The notes under the pieces: generated by a model
Told to the model about the DNA's origin: nothing
Seen by the model: the letters and a program-made list of their open reading frames with translations, nothing else
The model's database searches: none
Program-made: the position numbers and the translations under genes
From: Pseudobutyrivibrio ruminis HUN009
GTDB lineage: Bacteria > Bacillota > Clostridia > Lachnospirales > Lachnospiraceae
Assembly: GCF_000703005.1 (NCBI RefSeq)
Contig: NZ_JNLH01000001.1
Span: forward strand, 1,667,001-1,731,000
Reading direction: 5' to 3'
Length of the DNA: 64,000 bases
In this document: positions 34,883-43,146 of the stretch, in pieces
How positions within the stretch are numbered: position 1 is the first letter of the stretch
How the letters are laid out: each line of letters opens with the position of its first letter

Positions 34883-36331
34883 ATGAAAAAGATCAGAAAA
34901 ATCGTTGCTCTTGCACTTGCAACAGTAATGATGATGGCAATGAGCATCACAGCTTTTGCCGCAGAGACACAATCGAAAACGATTCAGATTACAAATCTGA
35001 AGGCTGGGGAGGCAGCTGTATTTTATGCACAGATTATCAAGGCTGATACAACTAAGACATCTGGTTGGAGTTTTGTAAACGAAGACGTTGAGAAAGCTTT
35101 CTTAGAGGCTGTAAACGGAGAAAACTCTTCAGTTGATGGACAGACTACACTTAAAAATTTTGCTGAAAATAAGATTGCAGAGTCAACAGTTTCTGAAGCT
35201 TTAAAGGCTGTAAAAGATATAGTTTCATTTTCACAGTCTGGCTCAGATACTTCATTCACAGTAAGTGAGGCAGGATATTATGTAGTTAAATTTGAGGCAA
35301 AGAATTCAACTAATCCAGCAGCTCAGAAGTATGTTTATAGTTTAGCTGGCATTGGTGTTCTTCCAAGCGATTTTGAATCTTCTGATAATTTAACAATGGT
35401 TGCTAAGAGAAGTCCAGATCAGGTATTTAAGAAAGTTGATGATACAACATATGTAGAGACATCAAGAATTCTTACTTATACTGTAGAAGCAGATGTGCCA
35501 TATATCTTTGATGGACAGACAAATCCACAGTTCAAGGTATATGATAAACTTACAGGCGCTAAGATGCAGGATGTAGAAAATGGCAAAATCAAATTAAGTG
35601 TTAAGGTTGGTGATGGTCAACCTACTACAATGTATGGTGATTATGCGGTTGATTCTCAGCAGCGTGAGACATTTGTATTAGATTTAACAGAATTATTAAA
35701 AGATAATGCAAATGCATTCAAGACTGTAACAATTGTATATAAGGCAGAAGTAATTGATGTTGAAGTAAACAACATCTCTTACCCAGGATATGGCGAAAAC
35801 GATCCAGAACCTGATGTAAAATATGTACCTGTAAAGAGCTACTCTGGTACATTAAAGCTCATAAAGAACGATGTTAAAGATACAGAGAAAAAGCTTCCAG
35901 GAGCTAAATTTATACTCTTAAATGCAGATGAGACAGAGATTGCTAATGTTGATGCAACAGGAAAGATTACTGCATGGGAAACATATGATAAGACAGCAGA
36001 TAATACAAGCTATTATCTTACAACAGATGCAAATGGTGAGATTAATGTAGCAGGTCTTGATAAGGATGTTGAGTATGTATTATACGAGAAAGAAGCTCCT
36101 ACAGGATATACTTTAGATGAGACAGCACACAAGGTAACAGCTGCTGATTGGGATACAACAATCGCAGCAGACGCTGTACAGAAAGCTACAATTACTGTAT
36201 CAGATACAACACTTATCAAGCTTCCATTCACTGGTGGTATGGGTACAACAATCTTTACAGTACTTGGTGTAGCTATCATGGTTATGGCTTCAGCTCTTTA
36301 CTTTGCAACAAAGAAGAAAGCTACAAAGTAA
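34883..36331 (+). CDS. Major (backbone) pilin, SpaA type, LPFTG anchor
   Basis: 482 aa. The signal peptide ends SITAFAAET. Domains: an N-terminal D1 region (about 30-190), a second Ig-like domain (200-325), and a C-terminal Cna-B domain (335-440; LKLIKNDVKDTEKKLPGAKFILL) with E-box YVLYEKEAPTGY. It ends KLPFTGG, a hydrophobic helix and KKKATK. Such pilins are joined by class C sortases into a covalent shaft and stiffened by internal Lys-Asn bonds. I place the start at ATG 34883 because AGGAGAG precedes it and the signal peptide begins there; an upstream in-frame codon overlaps the adhesin gene. Confidence 0.93.
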   Translation: MKKIRKIVALALATVMMMAMSITAFAAETQSKTIQITNLKAGEAAVFYAQIIKADTTKTSGWSFVNEDVEKAFLEAVNGENSSVDGQTTLKNFAENKIAESTVSEALKAVKDIVSFSQSGSDTSFTVSEAGYYVVKFEAKNSTNPAAQKYVYSLAGIGVLPSDFESSDNLTMVAKRSPDQVFKKVDDTTYVETSRILTYTVEADVPYIFDGQTNPQFKVYDKLTGAKMQDVENGKIKLSVKVGDGQPTTMYGDYAVDSQQRETFVLDLTELLKDNANAFKTVTIVYKAEVIDVEVNNISYPGYGENDPEPDVKYVPVKSYSGTLKLIKNDVKDTEKKLPGAKFILLNADETEIANVDATGKITAWETYDKTADNTSYYLTTDANGEINVAGLDKDVEYVLYEKEAPTGYTLDETAHKVTAADWDTTIAADAVQKATITVSDTTLIKLPFTGGMGTTIFTVLGVAIMVMASALYFATKKKATK

Positions 36332-36369
36332 TTAATATTCGCTGAGTTATGAATGAAAATATGATGTGG

Positions 36370-36393
36370 CCCGGCGGCTGAAAGGCCGCTGGG
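36370..36393 (+). other. GC-rich hairpin between pilin and sortase genes
   Basis: CCCGGCGGC (36370-36378) pairs with GCCGCTGGG (36385-36393) with one G-U pair, in an AT-rich surround and without a T-run. It may protect or partly terminate the pilin transcript so that pilin is made in excess over sortase. Confidence 0.55.
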
Positions 36394-36427
36394 TACACTA
36401 TCAAGGAGAGGACAACAGTTAGACACA

Positions 36428-37321
36428 ATGAAAGCATTTTTACTGAAACATTACAAAACTATAGCGACTGCAGCGTTGATGATTGTTGGTTTGTCCTTGT
36501 TGGTGTACCCACTGGTTGCAAACACTTGGAACAACCATGTGCAGGCAACTTTGGTAAACAACTACACAGAGGCTGTTGATACAGCTATTTCAGAAGGTTC
36601 ACTGGATGTTGATGCTGAGCTTGAAAAAGCATACGAGTACAACGAAGAGTTGTTGCCTTCTATTTTGCCAGATTCCTTTGCAGAGGCAGAGGCAAACGGC
36701 ACAGACGAAACTTACATGAGCTTACTTAACACCAACGGGGATGGAATCATGGGATACATTCAGATTCCATCAATTAATGTAAAGCTTCCTATTTTCCACA
36801 CAACATCGGAAGAGGTTTTGCAGATTGGTGTTGGCCATTTGGAAGGTTCATCACTTCCAGTAGGCGGAGAGAATACACATTCAGTTCTTTCTGCACATCG
36901 TGGTCTTCCAAGTGCTACACTATTTACAGACTTGGACAAAGTTCAAATTGGAGAAGATTTCTTCATTATTATCATGGGCGAGTATTATGCTTATGAAGTT
37001 GATCAGATAGAGGTGGTTGAGCCTGATGATACATCACTCCTTCAGGTAGAGGATGGTCAGGATCTTTGTACATTAATCACATGTACACCATATGGTGTAA
37101 ACACTCAGCGTCTCATGGTTAGAGGCCACAGAGTGCCATATACACCAGAGCTTTTGGCAGATGCAGACACTCCACTTTTCGGAGCAGTCAGCTTACATAC
37201 CAATTACCTTCTTTGGGTAATAGTTGGACTTGCTATCGTAGGAGCGTTCATCTTAGTACTTTACATAATGGACAAGAAGAGAAGTAAGAAGGATAAGGCA
37301 GTTGAAACAAAGAGTTATTAA
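36428..37321 (+). CDS. Class C sortase, pilin polymerising
   Basis: 297 aa. Membrane helices lie at both ends (about 12-30 and 255-280), as is typical for class C. The catalytic histidine is about residue 157 (LSAHRGLPSATLF), the cysteine about 219 (TLITCTPYGVNTQRL), and the arginine follows in QRLMVRGHR. Enzymes of this class cut at LPXTG and link pilin subunits. It follows the backbone pilin gene and overlaps the second sortase gene by about 20 bases. The spacing of the AAGGAGAGG ribosome site to the ATG is long. Confidence 0.93.
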   Translation: MKAFLLKHYKTIATAALMIVGLSLLVYPLVANTWNNHVQATLVNNYTEAVDTAISEGSLDVDAELEKAYEYNEELLPSILPDSFAEAEANGTDETYMSLLNTNGDGIMGYIQIPSINVKLPIFHTTSEEVLQIGVGHLEGSSLPVGGENTHSVLSAHRGLPSATLFTDLDKVQIGEDFFIIIMGEYYAYEVDQIEVVEPDDTSLLQVEDGQDLCTLITCTPYGVNTQRLMVRGHRVPYTPELLADADTPLFGAVSLHTNYLLWVIVGLAIVGAFILVLYIMDKKRSKKDKAVETKSY

Positions 37322-38183
37322 GATTCTACTAATTTTATTATTTCTTGTAGGATTTGGCTTGCTTACCTATCCTACTATTTCAAATGAGTGGAATGTATAT
37401 GTTCAGAGTACACTCATCAATGATTATGAAGATTCCCTGTCAGAAATGACCGAGGAAGATTACACAAAAGAGTGGGAGGCAGCCAGAGCATTTAATGAAA
37501 AGATTACAGAAAATGCCATTGGCACAGATGTATTCGGGGCAAATGCAGACGGCGATGCAACAACACCTACAGATGAGTTTTTAAACTCAGAGTACTATTC
37601 AGTGCTCAACGTAAATGGCGATGGAGTTATGGGCTATTTGTCTATTCCAAAGATAAATCTAAAGCTATCAATCATGCATGGCACATTTGATGAGTACCTC
37701 CAGACAGCTTTGGGACATATGAATGGAACAGCACTTCCAATTGGAGGTGAAGGCACACATTCAGTAATAGTTGGTCACAGAGGTTTGCCAAGCGCAGAGC
37801 TTTTCACAAACATTGATCAGCTGGAGGTTGGAGATAAGTTTTACATCCATGTTTTAGATGAGACACTTGCTTATCAGGTGGATATGATTTATCCAATGAT
37901 TGAAGCAGAGGATATTACCTCACTTCAAAATGCAATGAAGGTGGAAGAGGGCAAAGATTACGTTACACTTTTCACCTGTACACCATACGGTGTAAACACT
38001 CACAGACTTTTAGTACGAGGCACCAGAGTTGAGTACCTGGGAGAGGATGAAGTTCCTACCGGTGCAGCAGCTGTTGCTGAGACAGTGAAGAATTACTACT
38101 TGATTATGGGCATTGCTGGATTTATTGCGGCAGTGATTATCATATTAATAATGAGAAGGATATTTAAAAAGAAAACCGCATAA
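37302..38183 (+). CDS. Second class C sortase
   Basis: 293 aa. Same architecture as its neighbour: N-terminal helix (IKILLILLFLVGFGLL), catalytic His in IVGHRGLPSAELF, Cys in TLFTCTPYGVNTHRLLVRG, and a C-terminal helix. The start is a TTG at 37302 with AAGGA eight bases upstream, inside the end of the previous gene. No later Met would preserve the membrane helix. Two class C sortases in one pilus operon often divide the work between shaft and minor pilin. Confidence 0.92.
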   Translation: MKQRVIKILLILLFLVGFGLLTYPTISNEWNVYVQSTLINDYEDSLSEMTEEDYTKEWEAARAFNEKITENAIGTDVFGANADGDATTPTDEFLNSEYYSVLNVNGDGVMGYLSIPKINLKLSIMHGTFDEYLQTALGHMNGTALPIGGEGTHSVIVGHRGLPSAELFTNIDQLEVGDKFYIHVLDETLAYQVDMIYPMIEAEDITSLQNAMKVEEGKDYVTLFTCTPYGVNTHRLLVRGTRVEYLGEDEVPTGAAAVAETVKNYYLIMGIAGFIAAVIIILIMRRIFKKKTA

Positions 38184-38200
38184 GCTGAAGGGAGAACTCA

Positions 38201-39292
38201 GTGAAAAGTTTAATTTTTAAGAAAAAGAATTTAATAGCCTTTGCGATGGCAGCAGTGGTTGCTGTGTCAGGTTTTGGTGTTTATCAAAGTCAGGCGGCTG
38301 AAAAGATTGATGAGAACAAGCAGTGTACTATTACTGTGAAAGTTCCTGATACATGTTCACTGGATGATAAGCCAGCTGATAGTAGTATTGTTAATGGAAT
38401 CTCTTTATATGATGGCACACTGGAAGTTGATTTTTACAAGCTTGCAGACGTTGAATTAAACGGAGAGATAGGAATTTCATTAGCAGGCGTGGACCTCTCA
38501 GATTTAAGTAAGTCTGATGTTACTGCTGAGGATATTAAGGCAACTGCCAATGAAGCATATAAAGTAGTAAAGGATAGTGCTCCAAATTACAAAGTCGAGA
38601 TTAACCCTAGTAAAGAATTATCAAAGACCGTAAATGGTGATAAAGGTGTTGATCGAGGTATTTACCTTTATGTAGTTAAAGATTTTCAGAACAAGCAATA
38701 TCAGTATTCGTTTGATAAGTACATTGTGATGGTTCCTTATAGTACAACTATTTCACAGGGAACTAAGGTTGACGAACATGGAAACATTGTTGATGTTGAA
38801 TCAAGTGATGATTGGGTGTATGACACAGAAATTGCATTGAAGTGTAAGGCAACAGAGATTTATGGAAATCTTAAGATTACAAAAGAGCTAAAGACTTACA
38901 ATGAATCTCTTGGAACAACACCATTTGTATTTGAAGTGGAAGCTTTTTACGGTGAAGGAGATAATAAGGAAATAGTATACAGCAATGTATTTTCTATGGA
39001 CTTCAGCGAGCCGGGTTCCCGGGAAATAACAGTTGAAAAGATTCCAGCAAATTCTACGGTAACGGTTACTGAGGTATATTCAGGAGCCAGCTACAAATTA
39101 ACTAGCGATAAAACAAAAACTACTACAATTGTTGAGAATGAAACTTCAACAGTTGAATTCGTTAATGATTATGATGACCAAACTGATATAGGTACAATCA
39201 GTATAGAGAACCACTTCAATGAGAATGGTTATGTGGATTCTAATATTAATCCAAATAGCACAACTACAGAAAATGTAGAAACTGAAAACTAA
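38201..39292 (+). CDS. FctA-like minor pilin without sorting signal
   Basis: 363 aa. The signal peptide ends YQSQAAEK. Two Ig-like parts follow: about 40-220, and a second starting EIYGNLKITKELKTYNESLGTTPFVFEVEAFYG, which resembles FctA-type pilin domains (TVTVTEVYSGASYKL, then FVNDYD). The C-terminus is Asn/Thr/Glu-rich and lacks LPXTG and a membrane helix, so it is either secreted, held by other proteins, or linked through an unknown signal. GTG start with GAAGGGA upstream. It sits between the sortases and the SipW-type proteins. Confidence 0.75.
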   Translation: MKSLIFKKKNLIAFAMAAVVAVSGFGVYQSQAAEKIDENKQCTITVKVPDTCSLDDKPADSSIVNGISLYDGTLEVDFYKLADVELNGEIGISLAGVDLSDLSKSDVTAEDIKATANEAYKVVKDSAPNYKVEINPSKELSKTVNGDKGVDRGIYLYVVKDFQNKQYQYSFDKYIVMVPYSTTISQGTKVDEHGNIVDVESSDDWVYDTEIALKCKATEIYGNLKITKELKTYNESLGTTPFVFEVEAFYGEGDNKEIVYSNVFSMDFSEPGSREITVEKIPANSTVTVTEVYSGASYKLTSDKTKTTTIVENETSTVEFVNDYDDQTDIGTISIENHFNENGYVDSNINPNSTTTENVETEN

Positions 39293-39305
39293 GGAGGAGA
39301 GGCAA

Positions 39306-39881
39306 ATGAAATATAGAAAATATTTACTTGTTGCCGCTGCTCTTGTAGTAATCGGTGCAACAAGCATAAAGCCAGCAATGGCATACTTCACAGATTCCCA
39401 TCAGGCCAGTGGTACAGTTACAGTTCATTTGGGAGATTTAGAAATTACTCCAAAAGAAGATGCTAAAGAGTGGGTAAAAGATATCACTGTTACAAATACT
39501 GGTGATTATGATGTGTTTGTTAGAGTAAAGGCAATTTGTGGTTCACAGTATGGGGTAAAGTTTACAAGTGGTAATGACTGGAGCTACAACGCAGATGATG
39601 GCTATTACTATTACAATAAGATGTTAGCAAAAAAAGATGTATCATCAGTACTTAAGCTCACAATTGAGCCTCCAAAAGGACTGGATTATGATACATTCAA
39701 TGTAGTTATCGTACAGGAAGCTGCAAAGGCTGTATATGCTAAAGACGAGAATGGTAACAAGACAGACAAGTTGGTAGCAGCTTGGGATGATGTGATAATG
39801 AAGCAGGATGTGTTTAATGCTAAGTTCCACGATAATACTGAAACACAAACAGATAGCACAGGTGAAGGGGGAAATAACTAA
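39306..39881 (+). CDS. Exported protein with SipW-type signal peptide (TasA-like)
   Basis: 191 aa. The start MKYRKYLLVAAALVVIGATS...AYFTDSHQASG has the AYFTD-x-x-x-A-x-G pattern of SipW-dependent signal peptides in TasA/camelysin-type proteins, cut by an ER-type signal peptidase rather than a normal one. The mature part (about 165 aa) begins TVTVHLGDLEITPKEDA, typical of this group. There is no sortase signal. The partner peptidase is probably the SipW-like domain encoded at 43147-44391. It may form fibres, by analogy with TasA; this is inference. Confidence 0.75.
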   Translation: MKYRKYLLVAAALVVIGATSIKPAMAYFTDSHQASGTVTVHLGDLEITPKEDAKEWVKDITVTNTGDYDVFVRVKAICGSQYGVKFTSGNDWSYNADDGYYYYNKMLAKKDVSSVLKLTIEPPKGLDYDTFNVVIVQEAAKAVYAKDENGNKTDKLVAAWDDVIMKQDVFNAKFHDNTETQTDSTGEGGNN

Positions 39882-40630
39882 TGAAAAGAATTATTAAGAA
39901 CCCTTTAACAATACTTGTTCTCGGACTAATTATTGTAGCAGGAAGCTCTGTGGGAGCAACAAGAGCTGCTATGAGCTATTCCAACGCTGCTGAGGAAGTT
40001 TCATTTGAAACAGAAGAGCTTAATGTAGATTTGCAGGAAGAGCGAAATGGTGGTTATGTAAGTGTAGCAATGAGTCGTTCTGATTCAAATCAACAAAATA
40101 TGGTTGGAAAGCTTGAACTTACGGCATTAAATGAGACAAATCCGCTTGAGGTCAATCATAATTATGAAGAACATGTTCGGATACAAAATACAGGTGCTTA
40201 TGATGAGTACGTAAGAGTGCTTGTACGAAAGAGCTGGATTAAGAATGATGGATCAAAAGATACTAGATTAGATCCTTCAGTAATCACACTCAAGACAACA
40301 GATGATTGGTTCATAGATAAAAATGAGAGTACCACAGAAGGTACTGTGTATTATTACAGAAAACCTGTGACGGTTGGTGAAAAAGTACAGTTTCTAGATG
40401 CCATCTCATTTGAAAGAGAAATCCTTGATGGTGTTACAACTACAAAGGTTTCTGAAGATGGAAAAACAATTAAGAATGTATACGGCTATGATGGCAAGAC
40501 ATTCGAGATAGAGATTCGTGTTGATGCAGTTCAGACACACAGTGGAGCAGAGGCAATCCTTGGCGCCTGGGGTGTTGAGGCAACAATCGATTCAAATGGT
40601 AATATTACTTCAATTGATGGTTCGAACTAA
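39881..40630 (+). CDS. Second exported protein with SipW-type features
   Basis: 249 aa. The N-terminus has a helix and then GATRAAMSYSNAAEEVSFETEELNVDLQEE, a variant of the SipW-type cleavage region and first strand. The mature domain has NTGAYDEYVRVLVRKSW, paralleling NTGDYDVFVRVKAICG in the preceding protein, so the two are paralogs. No membrane anchor or sortase signal at the end. The start overlaps the preceding stop (TAATG), so they are made together. Confidence 0.72.
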   Translation: MKRIIKNPLTILVLGLIIVAGSSVGATRAAMSYSNAAEEVSFETEELNVDLQEERNGGYVSVAMSRSDSNQQNMVGKLELTALNETNPLEVNHNYEEHVRIQNTGAYDEYVRVLVRKSWIKNDGSKDTRLDPSVITLKTTDDWFIDKNESTTEGTVYYYRKPVTVGEKVQFLDAISFEREILDGVTTTKVSEDGKTIKNVYGYDGKTFEIEIRVDAVQTHSGAEAILGAWGVEATIDSNGNITSIDGSN

Positions 40631-40639
40631 GGGAGAGTA

Positions 40640-41497
40640 ATGATGAAAAAGAAATATATGAATATTGTCCTTGCTCTCGCTTTGGTGGCAGCAGGATTCA
40701 TAGGATTAAAAGCTGAAGCTCTTGCAGATACTTTAGATCCAGTTACATGGACTGTTACATATGATGGTACAGACACTTTTGGAACCACATATGATGTTAA
40801 AAAGGCTACAGTTTCTGGAGCAATGCCAGGAGATACAATCACATATGAAGTGACATACAAAAATGCATCTACAGAGGCAGCAAACTTCTACATGGATGCA
40901 AATGTTGTAAAAACACTTGAGGAAGGCAGTGACGCAACAGGTGGTGCTTATACCTACAAAATCCTTTCAGACAAATCTACTACACCACTTTTTGATAGTG
41001 AGACTGTCGGTGGTGATAATGATGATGTTGTTGGTCTTACTCAGGTAAATGGAAACAGTGAAGCTTACTTTGATCTTGGCGCATTAGCTGTAGGTGATAG
41101 CGGAAAAGTTACAGTAATTATTGTACTTGATGGTAATACACAGTCTAACAGCTATATGGCTGCAGTTGGTAAGTTGAATATTCAGTTTGCTGCAGAGCCA
41201 GAGTCAGATAATAAAGATGGTATTGTTATAACAAAGACAATTACAAACACAAAAACTATTTTCACAACACATACAAATCACGCTAAACAGAAGGTGTCAA
41301 AGAAGGTTGAAAGAACTCTTCCAAATGGTACAAAGATTGTTGTCATTGAAGATGAGGACACACCTTTATTCGGTGAGAATCCTTTGACAGGAGATAGCGT
41401 TTTACCACTTGTATTTTGTAGTGTAACATTATTATTAGGATTATTCCTTATTTTCATGTATTTTAGAATGACTAGAAATAATAAGGAGGTGGCCTAA
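40640..41497 (+). CDS. Surface protein with NPLTG-type sorting signal
   Basis: 285 aa. A signal peptide (about 1-30, ending AEALADTLD), an Ig-like domain (35-195) and a linker precede EDEDTPLFGENPLTGDSVLPL, a membrane helix and RMTRNNKEVA. NPLTGD is not LPXTG but has the layout of a sortase signal, and could be used by the class B sortase at 43147. The acidic EDEDTPL box just before it recurs in other proteins of this island. Two adjacent Met codons (40640 and 40643) could each start translation. Confidence 0.7.
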   Translation: MMKKKYMNIVLALALVAAGFIGLKAEALADTLDPVTWTVTYDGTDTFGTTYDVKKATVSGAMPGDTITYEVTYKNASTEAANFYMDANVVKTLEEGSDATGGAYTYKILSDKSTTPLFDSETVGGDNDDVVGLTQVNGNSEAYFDLGALAVGDSGKVTVIIVLDGNTQSNSYMAAVGKLNIQFAAEPESDNKDGIVITKTITNTKTIFTTHTNHAKQKVSKKVERTLPNGTKIVVIEDEDTPLFGENPLTGDSVLPLVFCSVTLLLGLFLIFMYFRMTRNNKEVA

Positions 41498-41498
41498 G

Positions 41499-42665
41499 AT
41501 GAAAATCTTAAAGAAAGCTTTTAGCGTAATCTTTACACTTGCCTTCTTATTATCAGTGTTTGCTGTTGATTCTACAGTAGTAAATGCAACAGAGGCTACT
41601 ACAGAAGAAACTACTACAGAAGCCACTACTACACAAGAAACTACTACAGTTTCTACATATACCTACAGAATCAAGATTTCTCTTGGTAATAACGCAAATG
41701 CGTATTTTGATGATACAGCAGTTGCAGAACTTGGGAAGACTCTCACAGTATCACAATCAGGTAAGAATCTTGTTATCAGTGAGTTAAATTATGGTGATGA
41801 TGTCACATTCAACTTTGGTGATCTTATCAAAGTAAAGACTGACAATGCTGAAACAAATACTTCTAAGTACTATGTAAAGGGACTTAGAGTTGCAGGTAGT
41901 GATGATTTAGTAAAGGATACAAATAAGATTGTAAAGCTTCATGTAGTAGGTGATGAATCTTATGTTGTGGCTTACGGTGTTGGAAATATTATTCCATACA
42001 TAGTTCGTTACGTAGACGAAGATACAAATGAGCTGTTGCCAGATGAAAAGCTTTACGCAGCAGAGGGCGAAGTAGTTTATGTTCCAGCTCGTCATATTAA
42101 GGGATATGTTCCGGACTACTACTATAGAACAGCTTCAAAAGGTCTTAAGAAGGATACAGTTTTCACATTCGAATATCACAAGCGTGTTATTGGTGAGGAA
42201 ACAGAAGTAATAGAAAAGACTGAGGAATCTTCTTCAACAATAGAAGGTGATCCAGAGTACGAGTATGAATACGAGTACATCGATGGAGGTTCTACTGGTA
42301 CAACAACTGGTGGCGGAAATACTACAGTTACAACTCAGAATAATGGCGGTGGTCATGGTGGTACAGTAAATAACCGTGCTGATGGAGATGGTGGAGCCGA
42401 TGCTGGCAATGCAGATGCAGGTGCAGCCGGAAATGATGGCGGCGAAGCAATTGAAGACGGCAATACACCAGGTGGTATCTTAGACATCGACGATGAAGAA
42501 GTTGCTAAGGCCGGTGGTACTCGCGATACATTGATTCGCAATATGATTATTGGAATCATCATTGCAATCATCGCAGTTGCTTCAATTCTTGTTACACTTT
42601 ACATTGCAAATAAGAAGAGAAAGCAGGAGCTTGTAAAGGTTGAAAAGCACGACGATAATGAATAA
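41499..42665 (+). CDS. MucBP-like surface protein with C-terminal membrane anchor
   Basis: 388 aa. The signal peptide (about 1-30) is followed by a Thr/Glu-rich stretch (EATTEETTTEATTTQETT), a beta domain (50-165), and a MucBP-like module (IVRYVDEDTNELLPDEKLYAAEG, KGYVPDYYY). A Gly/Asn/Asp-rich linker (270-330) leads to LDIDDEEVAKAGG, a membrane helix (about 350-370) and a basic tail. There is no LPXTG, so it is probably a transmembrane protein. It is the last gene of the pilus operon and a strong terminator follows. Confidence 0.75.
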   Translation: MKILKKAFSVIFTLAFLLSVFAVDSTVVNATEATTEETTTEATTTQETTTVSTYTYRIKISLGNNANAYFDDTAVAELGKTLTVSQSGKNLVISELNYGDDVTFNFGDLIKVKTDNAETNTSKYYVKGLRVAGSDDLVKDTNKIVKLHVVGDESYVVAYGVGNIIPYIVRYVDEDTNELLPDEKLYAAEGEVVYVPARHIKGYVPDYYYRTASKGLKKDTVFTFEYHKRVIGEETEVIEKTEESSSTIEGDPEYEYEYEYIDGGSTGTTTGGGNTTVTTQNNGGGHGGTVNNRADGDGGADAGNADAGAAGNDGGEAIEDGNTPGGILDIDDEEVAKAGGTRDTLIRNMIIGIIIAIIAVASILVTLYIANKKRKQELVKVEKHDDNE

Positions 42666-42675
42666 ATAAGTTTTT

Positions 42676-42705
42676 AAGAGGAAGCGATTTGCTTCCTCTT
42701 TTTTT
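42676..42705 (+). terminator. Terminator ending the pilus operon
   Basis: AAGAGGAAGC (42676-42685) and GCTTCCTCTT (42691-42700) form a perfect ten-pair stem around GATTT, followed by a run of T to 42706. Confidence 0.92.
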
Positions 42706-42715
42706 TATTAATACT

Positions 42716-42741
42716 TGCCATTTTTATTATTTATTTGCCAA
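42716..42741 (+). promoter_or_regulatory. Paired half-site operator 2 (signal peptidase-sortase operon)
   Basis: GCCA at 42717-42720 and at 42737-42740, 20 bases apart. Possible -10 boxes (TATGTT or TACACT, 42765-42774) follow. It lies directly after the pilus operon terminator. Confidence 0.55.
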
Positions 42742-42842
42742 TTATTTCAGTACGGGGTGAAAATATGTTACACTGTCTATGAGGAAACATGCGTAAAGTT
42801 TTTAGAGGTATTATTAGTTTCTTCAGGGGAGTAAAAGAGAAT

Positions 42843-43142
42843 ATGAGGGGAAAGATTAAAAAGAGCATTTTAATAATATGCTTAAGTTTATTCATAGCCC
42901 TGCCAGTATATGCTAGCGAAGAAAAAGACAAAACGGAACAAGTGCAGGAGCAGGTAGTAGACGAATCAAAGCAGCAAGTGGAAATTGAGGAAGAGGAGGT
43001 TCCACTTGGATTGGAAAACATGGCCACTTTTGAGCGATACAAACGTGATGTAGTGGTTATGATAGTCTTTGGCTCGTTGGTTGTTGTGACTACCATTGCC
43101 GCAACAATTAAAGAAAAAAATGAGAGGGAAAATCTAAACTAG
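42843..43142 (+). CDS. Small membrane protein with signal peptide and EEEVPLG box
   Basis: 99 aa from ATG 42843 (117 aa if the ATG at 42789 is used). I prefer 42843 because AGGGGAG precedes it and MRGKIKKSILIICLSLFIALPVYASEE is then a normal signal peptide. The mature part is about 45 residues of acidic linker ending IEEEEVPLGLENMATFERYKRD, then one membrane helix and a short basic tail. It is the first gene of an operon with the SipW-sortase fusion. The function is unknown; it could be a substrate or partner of that enzyme. Confidence 0.65.
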   Translation: MRGKIKKSILIICLSLFIALPVYASEEKDKTEQVQEQVVDESKQQVEIEEEEVPLGLENMATFERYKRDVVVMIVFGSLVVVTTIAATIKEKNERENLN

Positions 43143-43146
43143 CACA

